Source: Sphingobium indicum B90A (GTDB lineage: Bacteria; Pseudomonadota; Alphaproteobacteria; Sphingomonadales; Sphingomonadaceae). From it: a stretch of 64,000 bases of DNA. Under the pieces are notes generated by a model. The model was given only the letters and a program-made list of their open reading frames with translations, was not told where the DNA came from and did not search any database. Location: the NCBI RefSeq assembly GCF_000264945.2, contig NZ_CP013070.1, forward strand, positions 1,922,001 through 1,986,000, given 5' to 3'. How positions within the stretch are numbered: the first letter of the stretch is position 1; every line of letters starts with the position of its first letter. Shown here one piece after another: positions 55,501 to 61,912 of this stretch. The position numbers and the translations under genes were made by a program.

Positions 55501-57209
55501 CGCGATCAAGCTGGGACGATTATGACAAGGCGCTGATCTCCCAGGGCGGCGGCGTCTTCCCGCGCAGCCTCAAGAGCATTCCCCTGACGCCGGAGGTGCA
55601 GGCGATATTGGGTGTCGCCGACACGGAAATGGAGCCGACCGCGCTCATCTCCGCGATCCTGAAAAGCCCGAACGACCTGCTCTGGTTCGGCGGCATCGGC
55701 ACCTATGTGAAGGCCGCCGCGCAGAGCCATGGCGATGTGGGCGACCCCGCCAACGACCGGCTGCGCGTCAATGCCGAGCAGCTTCGCGTGAAGGTGGTGG
55801 GCGAAGGGGCCAATCTGGGCGTCACCCAGGCGGCGCGCATCGCCTTCTCCCTGCGCGGCGGGCGGATCAACACCGACTTCATCGACAATTCGGCGGGCGT
55901 CGACTGTTCGGACAATGAGGTGAACATCAAGATCGCGCTGAACAAGGAAATGGCGGAGGGCCGCCTGTCCTTCGAAGACCGCAACAAGCTGCTGGTCGGG
56001 ATGACCGACGCGGTGGCCGACATCGTGCTGGAGGACAACCGGCTCCAGGCGCTCGGCCTTTCCATCGCGGAGGCTGGCGGCGCGGCGGAACTGGCAAGCT
56101 ATGTGCGGCTGATCGAGACCTTCGAGGAGTCGGGCCGGCTGGATCGGCAGGTCGAGGGCCTTGCGGCCAACGACCAGTTGCTGCGGCGCGGCCAGGATGG
56201 GCTTGGCCTCACCCGGCCCGAACTGGCGGTGCTGCTTTCCACCGCCAAGCTCGCCTTGCAGGACGCCATCGAGCATGGAGACCTTGCCGCCGACGCCGGC
56301 ATGGACGCCGAACTGGCCCAGGCCTTCCCGCCCGCGATGCGGAAGAAGGAAGCCGACGCCATCGCCGCCCACGCGCTGAAGAAGGAGATCATCGCCACCA
56401 AGGTCGCGAACCGCATCGTCAACCGGCTGGGCCTGATCCATCCGTTCGAACTGGCGGAGGAGGAGGGCTGTTCGCTGGCCGACCTTGCCAGCGCCTTCCT
56501 GATCGCGGAGCGGCTGTACGACATTCGCGGGCTATGGGAGGATATAGACGCGGCGGAAATGTCCGAAGCCGCCCGGCTTGCCCTGTTCGGAGACATCGCC
56601 AGCGGCATGCGGGCGCAGATCGCGGACATCCTCCGCAGCCTGCCGCCCGGCACGTTGCCGCAGGCGGGCCATGGCGCGCTGGCCAAGGGCGTGGACAAGC
56701 TGGCGAAGCAGGTGGACGACCTGCTCACCAGCGAGGCGCTGCGTCGCGTCACAGCGGTGACCGACCGGCTGCTGGCCCTGGGCGCGCCGGAAGCGCTGAC
56801 CCGCCGCGCCGCCGGCCTGTTCAAGCTGGACGGCGCGGTCGGCATCGCCGCGCTGGCCGGGCGCCTGTCGGTGGATGAAGTCGCCCTCACCCGCGCCTTC
56901 ACCCATCTGGGCGAAGCGGTCGGCATCGACTGGGTCCAATCCACCGCCGCGCGCATGGCGCCGTCCGACCCGTGGGAGCGGCTGCTGATCTCCGGCGTGG
57001 CGCGCGACATGCAGCAGGTGCGGCTCGACTTCCTGGCGCAAGGGGCCGGCAAGGACATCGCCCATCATGTCGAGGCATGGCTGAAGGAAAAGGGCGCCCG
57101 CATCCAGCAGTTCCGCGCCCTGGTCCAGCGCGCCAAGGCGGCGGCGACGCCCAATGTCGCGATGCTGGCGGAGATCGCCGGGCAGGCGCGGGGGTTGTTG
57201 GGGCGGTGA
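52542..57209 (+). CDS. NAD-specific glutamate dehydrogenase, large (L180) type
   Basis: 1555 residues. Oxidatively deaminates glutamate to 2-oxoglutarate and ammonia with NAD. The long N-terminal part carries regulatory ACT-like regions. The catalytic domain lies at about residues 760-1250: [20 protein letters not shown] and [16 protein letters not shown] hold the substrate Lys residues, [18 protein letters not shown] and [18 protein letters not shown] mark the NAD fold, and [17 protein letters not shown] follows. Length and order fit the family completely. Monocistronic as far as seen. Confidence 0.97.
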   Translation: [1555 protein letters not shown]

Positions 57210-57239
57210 TCCCCGCCCTATCCTCCAACACGCACAACT

Positions 57240-57358
57240 CCCGTCATTCCCGCGGAGGTGGGAATGACGGGGGTTGTCCGGTTTGGAAGGAAGCGTGTTC
57301 CTGCACAGGCAGGAACCCAGTTCCGACGGTCGACCTGGGCTCCTGCCTGCGCAGGAGC
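57240..57358. repeat. Cluster of three REP-like palindromes
   Basis: CCCGTCATTCCC with its complement (57240-57271), GTTCCTGC-ACAG-GCAGGAAC (57297-57316) and GCTCCTGC-CT-GCGCAGGAGC (57339-57358). They lie between convergent genes (gdh and mlaA) and may also end transcription. Confidence 0.7.
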
Positions 57359-57389
57359 ACGTCGTGCTTCAACCCAAACAGGACAATTT

Positions 57390-58346
57390 TCAGGGGGTTG
57401 GGGTCGGCTCCGGCGGCAGCGCCTTCCCCAACCCAGGCCCGTAGACCGGCGTCACCGGCTCCTCCACGGCGCGGCCGTGCAGCGCTTCGATCTCCGCCTT
57501 GCGCTGCTTCAGGTAGAGTTCGCGATAATATGCGTAGGGATTTTCCTCGCTGCGGATCTGCTGGATCGTCTCGTCGAAGGCGGCGCGCTGGCCCAACTGG
57601 TTCAGGATCGTCGCGGGGATCACATATTTGGGCTCGTTGAACGGCTTGCCCACGGCGAAGGGCACGATCAGCTTGTCCACCGTGTCCCCGATGATGTCGC
57701 GCAGCGTCGTCGGCCCGACGATGGGCAGGTACATGTAAGGCCCCGGCCCCACCCCGTAATAGCCCAGCACATTGGCGAGGCCATTGGGCCGATAGGGCAG
57801 GAAGAAGGGCTTGCGCTTCGCCACGTCGAACAGGCCCGCCACGCCCAACGTCGTGTTGATGGTGAACCGCCCCGCCGTCTCCATCGCCTTGCCCGGCTTG
57901 AACTGGAGCATATAGGCAAGGAAGACCACCGGCTCCTGCAGGTTGGAGAAGAAGTTGCGCAATCCCTTGCGCGCGGGCTTGGGCAGGCCCTTGTTATAGG
58001 CCTTTGCGACCGGCTCCACCACCGCCTTGTCGACCGACTGCACGGCCTCGAAGCTCTTTTCGTTCAGCCGTTCCAGCGGATCGCCCGGCGGCGGGCGGGT
58101 GTGGCCGGTGACGACGATCTCCCCCGGCTGGGGCGCGGCAGCCGCAGGCGCATCGGCGCCCGGCAGGTTCGGCATCACCGGCGGCGGCGGCACGACCAGC
58201 ACTTGCGGCGCGCCTTCCGGCGGGGCCTGCGCGGCCGCCGGAGCGTCGGGCGCGGCCATGGGGGGAGGAACGGCCGCCGCCGCCCCATCCGTTCCCGCCT
58301 GCGCGCCCATCATCAGCATTCCAGCGGCTATGGCCGGCGTCAGCAT
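57390..58346 (-). CDS. mlaA: MlaA/VacJ-family phospholipid-transport protein
   Basis: 318 residues. Signal-like N-terminus (MLTPAIAAGMLMMGAQAGTD), then a long Pro/Ala-rich spacer to about residue 85. The MlaA domain follows: DPLERLNEKSFEAVQSVDKA, FSNLQEPVVFLAYMLQFKPG, RFTINTTLGVAGLFDVAKRK, GYYGVGPGPYMYLPIVGPTT. MlaA removes misplaced phospholipids from the outer membrane. No lipobox Cys is present, unlike Escherichia coli MlaA, and the other mla genes are not nearby. AAGGA precedes the start. Confidence 0.9.
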   Translation of the reverse strand: MLTPAIAAGMLMMGAQAGTDGAAAAVPPPMAAPDAPAAAQAPPEGAPQVLVVPPPPVMPNLPGADAPAAAAPQPGEIVVTGHTRPPPGDPLERLNEKSFEAVQSVDKAVVEPVAKAYNKGLPKPARKGLRNFFSNLQEPVVFLAYMLQFKPGKAMETAGRFTINTTLGVAGLFDVAKRKPFFLPYRPNGLANVLGYYGVGPGPYMYLPIVGPTTLRDIIGDTVDKLIVPFAVGKPFNEPKYVIPATILNQLGQRAAFDETIQQIRSEENPYAYYRELYLKQRKAEIEALHGRAVEEPVTPVYGPGLGKALPPEPTPTP

Positions 58347-58540
58347 ATCGTTGTTCCTTGCAGGAAAGCCCGTTGGAGCGAATGACGTTTTTCATGTCAC
58401 GCCCGTTTCATGAAGGCGGCTAATTGCGATAGGGCCACCCGTCAATAGCATGACGGCGCCCTCCCCTGCCGACCGGCGCTCTGCGGAAACGATCCGGCGT
58501 TGCCCGGTACATTTTGATACAAATTTGCCACGCCCCATGT

Positions 58541-58567
58541 TTGCAATTGCGAGTCGTTCGCGTTATT
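58541..58567. promoter_or_regulatory. Possible Fur box upstream of the PepSY operon
   Basis: TTGCAATTGCGAGTCGTTCG followed by CGTTATT resembles alphaproteobacterial Fur boxes (TGCxAATxATTxGCA-like) and lies 40-66 bp before the PepSY start in the divergent region with mlaA. Assigned by eye only. Confidence 0.45.
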
Positions 58568-58606
58568 CAACCCGCCTCATCTCCCACAGGACTCGTCCCG
58601 CTTCCG

Positions 58607-59251
58607 ATGCACGCCCCCGTCCGCACCCAGCCGAACAAGAAGAAGAGCGCCAAGGCCTTCTGGCTGAAACAGCTTCATAGCTGGCATTGGGTGAGTTCCG
58701 CGATCAGCCTGATCGGCCTGCTGCTGTTCGCCTTCACCGGCATCACGCTGAACCACGCCGCCGATGTCGAGGGGTCGCCGCAGACCGTGACCAGGTCCGC
58801 CACCCTGCCGCCCGCCCTGCTGAAGCAGGTCGCGCCTGACGACGCGCCAGACGCCAGGAAGCCCCTGCCCGCCCCGGTCGCCCAATGGGTGGAGAAGGAA
58901 ATCGGCCAGAGCGGCGCTGGCGAGGCGGAATGGTCGGCGGACGAAGTCTATCTGGCGCTGCCGCGCCCCGGCGGCGATGGCTGGGTATCGATCGACCGGC
59001 ATAGCGGCGAAGTCTCCAGCGAGGCGACGAGCCGCGGCTGGATCAGCTATCTCAACGACCTGCACAAGGGCCGCAATGCCGGCAATGTCTGGAAGTGGTT
59101 TATCGACATCTTCGCCATCGCCTGCTTCCTCTTCGCCCTGACCGGCCTGCTGCTGCTCTGGCTCCACGCCAGGAAGCGGCCGACCACCTGGCCGCTGGTC
59201 GCCGCCGGCCTCGCCATTCCGGCGGTCCTCGCCATCATCTTCATCCATTAA
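58607..59251 (+). CDS. PepSY-associated TM helix protein
   Basis: 214 residues. A basic N-terminus is followed by LHSWHWVSSAISLIGLLLFA, with His residues at the membrane face, a periplasmic PepSY-like part (DEVYLALPRPGGDGWVSIDR), then GNVWKWFIDIFAIACFLFAL and a third hydrophobic stretch at the end. PepSY-TM proteins carry electrons across the inner membrane in iron reduction. The start is uncertain, because no good ribosome site precedes the ATG. First gene of a four-gene operon. Confidence 0.85.
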   Translation: MHAPVRTQPNKKKSAKAFWLKQLHSWHWVSSAISLIGLLLFAFTGITLNHAADVEGSPQTVTRSATLPPALLKQVAPDDAPDARKPLPAPVAQWVEKEIGQSGAGEAEWSADEVYLALPRPGGDGWVSIDRHSGEVSSEATSRGWISYLNDLHKGRNAGNVWKWFIDIFAIACFLFALTGLLLLWLHARKRPTTWPLVAAGLAIPAVLAIIFIH

Positions 59252-59258
59252 CGGGGGA

Positions 59259-59795
59259 ATGCTTCACCTCATGCAAATCAGCCACAAGATCGTCCTGACC
59301 GGCGCGGCCATGGGTGCCAGCGCCCTCGCCATGCCCGCCGCCGCGCAGACGCTGGACGTCACGCTCACCCTGCCGCGCCTGTCGGTGGCGGAATATCACC
59401 GCCCCTATGTCGCGATCTGGCTGGAGAAGGAGGGCGCGCCCGCCCGTACCCTGTCGGTCCTCTACGATGTCGACAAGCGCAACAATGCCGGCGTCAAATG
59501 GCTGCGCGACATCCGCATGTGGTGGCGCGCCTCGGGCCGTTCGCTGACCCTGCCCGCCGACGGCATCTCCGGCGCCACCCGCGCGCCCGGCACCCATAAG
59601 CTGAGCTTCACCGCCGGAAAGGGCGGCATGCCGGCGCTGGCCCCCGGCAAATATACGCTGGTGGTGGAGGCCGCGCGCGAATCCGGCGGGCGGGAGGCGG
59701 TGCGGGTGCCGCTCAACGTGACGGCAGCGGGCGCCAGGGGCAGCGCCAGCGGCCAGTTCGAACTGGGCGCGGTCAGCGCCGTGCTGTCGCGCTGA
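59259..59795 (+). CDS. DUF2271 exported protein with flavinylation motif
   Basis: 178 residues, signal peptide ending near PAAAQ. The fold is beta-rich (TLDVTLTLPRLSVAEYHRPY, IWLEKEGAPARTLSVLYDVD). DGISGAT at residues 101-107 matches the D-x-x-[ST]-G-A-[ST] motif that ApbE modifies with FMN on the last Thr. Encoded three genes before apbE, so it is the likely flavin carrier of the system. Confidence 0.85.
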   Translation: MLHLMQISHKIVLTGAAMGASALAMPAAAQTLDVTLTLPRLSVAEYHRPYVAIWLEKEGAPARTLSVLYDVDKRNNAGVKWLRDIRMWWRASGRSLTLPADGISGATRAPGTHKLSFTAGKGGMPALAPGKYTLVVEAARESGGREAVRVPLNVTAAGARGSASGQFELGAVSAVLSR

Positions 59796-59806
59796 GGAGG
59801 GAAGCC

Positions 59807-60721
59807 ATGATGAAATTCCGCAAGACGTTGTGGCTGCTTGCCGCCAGCGCCACCATGGCCCTGCCGCAGATGGCGGACGCGGCGCGGCCCTGGATGCTGC
59901 CGTCCGAAACCATGTTCGCGGGCTCCGGCAATGAATGGGTGACGGTGGACGCCGCCATTTCCAGCGACCTTTATTATTTCGACCATCCGGGCCAGGACTG
60001 GCAGCCCATCGCGACCGCGCCGGACGGCAGCGCGGCGCAGGTGGAAAACCGCGCCATCGGCAAGCTGCGCCAGACCTTCGACCTCGGCATCAAGACGAAG
60101 GGCACCTACAAGATCGCCATCGTCAACGAGATGCTGATGGGCAGTTACATGCTGAACGGCGAGCGCAAGATGCTGCCGCGCGGCACCACCGCCGCGACGC
60201 TGGCAACCGCCGTGCCGCAGGGCGCGACGGACGTGCAGACGGCGACGGCGCGCACCCGGATCGAAACCTTCGTGACGGCGGGCGAGCCGGACCGCAAGGT
60301 CTTCACGACCACGGGCAAGGGGCTGGAAATGGTGCCCGTCACCCACCCCAACGACCTTGCCGTGGGCGAAGCCGCCACCTTCCAGTTCCTGCTGAACGGC
60401 AAGCCGGCCGCCGGGCTGGACGTGGTCGCCATTCCCGGCGGCATCCGCTATCGGTCGGACCTCAAGCAGATGGACGCGAAGACCGACGCGGAGGGGAAGG
60501 TCAGCTTCACCTGGCCGGAAGCGGGCATGTATTGGGTCAGCATCAGCTCCGGCGGACGGCGCGGCCCCGGCGGCGAAGGCCCCGGCGCGGGCGGCCCCGG
60601 CGGTGCGCCGGGCGCGGGCAGGCCCCAGGGCCAGCCGCAGGGCGAAGGCGCGCCGCGCCCTCCCATGGGCCCGCCCCAGGACCGCGCCACCTATGCCATG
60701 ACGGTGGAGGTGCAGGGCTGA
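59807..60721 (+). CDS. DUF4198 exported protein
   Basis: 304 residues, signal peptide ending ADAARPW. Beta-sandwich-like repeats with GETFV-type strands (GSGNEWVTVDAAISSDLYYF; FLLNGKPAAGLDVVAIPGGI; GKVSFTWPEAGMYWVSISSG). The tail is long and Gly/Pro/Gln-rich. The family is often linked to metal uptake in the periplasm. GAGGAGGGAAG precedes the ATG. Confidence 0.87.
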   Translation: MMKFRKTLWLLAASATMALPQMADAARPWMLPSETMFAGSGNEWVTVDAAISSDLYYFDHPGQDWQPIATAPDGSAAQVENRAIGKLRQTFDLGIKTKGTYKIAIVNEMLMGSYMLNGERKMLPRGTTAATLATAVPQGATDVQTATARTRIETFVTAGEPDRKVFTTTGKGLEMVPVTHPNDLAVGEAATFQFLLNGKPAAGLDVVAIPGGIRYRSDLKQMDAKTDAEGKVSFTWPEAGMYWVSISSGGRRGPGGEGPGAGGPGGAPGAGRPQGQPQGEGAPRPPMGPPQDRATYAMTVEVQG

Positions 60722-60768
60722 CCGCTCGCCCGATCCGCATCGCTATCCCGCCCAACCTTTCGCCCGAC

Positions 60769-61695
60769 ATGTTCGGACCGGGCGTCCGGACAGGCAGGAT
60801 CAGCGACCTTGGCGGGCCGACCATGGGCACGAGCTGGTCTGCCCGCATCGTCGACGCGCCTCCCGGCAGCGCGGCGGCGATAGAAGCGGTGCTGAGCCGC
60901 ATCATCGCGCAGATGAGCAATTGGGAGGCGGATTCCGCCATCAGCCGCTTCAATGCCGCGCCGGTCGGCCAATGGATGCCGCTGCCTGCCGACATGCTGG
61001 CCGTGCTGCGCGCCGGGCTGGACATGGCCCGGCTGTCGGACGGCGCCTTCGATCCGGCGGTGGGCCGGCTGGTGGCGAAATGGGGCTTCGGTCCGGGCGG
61101 GCTGAAGGGCCTTTCCGAAGAGTCCCATCACCCCTCCCCTTGGAGAGCCATGGAGATAGAGGGCGACCGGGCCCGCCGGATGGCCGATGTGACGCTGGAC
61201 TTTTCAGGGATCGCCAAGGGCTTTGCCGTCGATGCCGTCGCCAATGCGCTATGCGAACGTGGCGCCGCGCACTTCCTGGTGGAGATCGGCGGCGAATTGC
61301 GGGGGCAAGGCATAAGGCCAGACCTTCAACCCTGGTGGGTGGATGTGGAGGCGCCGCCCGGCCTCCGGCTCCCGACGCTGCGGATAGCGCTTTGCGGCAT
61401 GTCGGTCGCCACCTCCGGCGACTATCGCCGCTTTCGCGAGGAGGCGGGCATTCGCCTCTCCCACAGCATGGACCCAGCCACCGGCGCGCCGATCGCCAAT
61501 GACGTCGCTTCCGTGACCGTGCTCCACGAAAGCGCGATGCTGGCCGACGCCTGGGCGACGGCGATCACGATAATGGGGCATGAACGGGGCATGGCCCTCG
61601 CCACGCGGCACGGCATCGCCGCATGCCTGATCCGGCGGGTTGGAGGCGGTGGACAGGAATATATGACGCCCGCCCTCGCCGCGATGCTCGAGTGA
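60769..61695 (+). CDS. apbE: FAD:protein FMN transferase ApbE
   Basis: 308 residues. It attaches FMN covalently to Thr/Ser of extracytoplasmic proteins. Family motifs: GGPTMGTSWSARIV, VTLDFSGIAKGFAVDAVANA, FLVEIGGELRGQG, SHSMDPATGAPI and the Mg-binding ASVTVLHESAMLADAWATAI. No signal peptide is evident from the ATG chosen; a CTG at 60718 overlapping the DUF4198 stop is another possible start. Substrate is probably the DUF2271 protein of the same operon. Confidence 0.9.
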   Translation: MFGPGVRTGRISDLGGPTMGTSWSARIVDAPPGSAAAIEAVLSRIIAQMSNWEADSAISRFNAAPVGQWMPLPADMLAVLRAGLDMARLSDGAFDPAVGRLVAKWGFGPGGLKGLSEESHHPSPWRAMEIEGDRARRMADVTLDFSGIAKGFAVDAVANALCERGAAHFLVEIGGELRGQGIRPDLQPWWVDVEAPPGLRLPTLRIALCGMSVATSGDYRRFREEAGIRLSHSMDPATGAPIANDVASVTVLHESAMLADAWATAITIMGHERGMALATRHGIAACLIRRVGGGGQEYMTPALAAMLE

Positions 61696-61748
61696 CTGGA
61701 AGAGGGTGGAGAGCGGACGTTCCCGATTTCGCCACCCCTCCCCCTATT

Positions 61749-61840
61749 CGTCACCCCGGGCTTGATCCGGGGTCCCGCTGCCTTGGACGAGGCGCGGTGT
61801 GGAGGGAAAAGCGGGACCCCGGATCAAGTCCGGGGTGACG
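61749..61840. repeat. Large REP-type hairpin
   Basis: Inverted arms of 31 bp beginning CGTCACCCCGGGCTTGATCC, complementary to the sequence ending at 61840 with one mismatch, around a 30-nt loop. This is the common alphaproteobacterial REP form. It lies between convergent genes. Confidence 0.8.
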
Positions 61841-61912
61841 GTAAATGATGTCCGCTATTGGCCAACTCCCGCCCAGCCTTTTCGCACGGACCGGCCCGGT
61901 CGCCGCGCGTCC

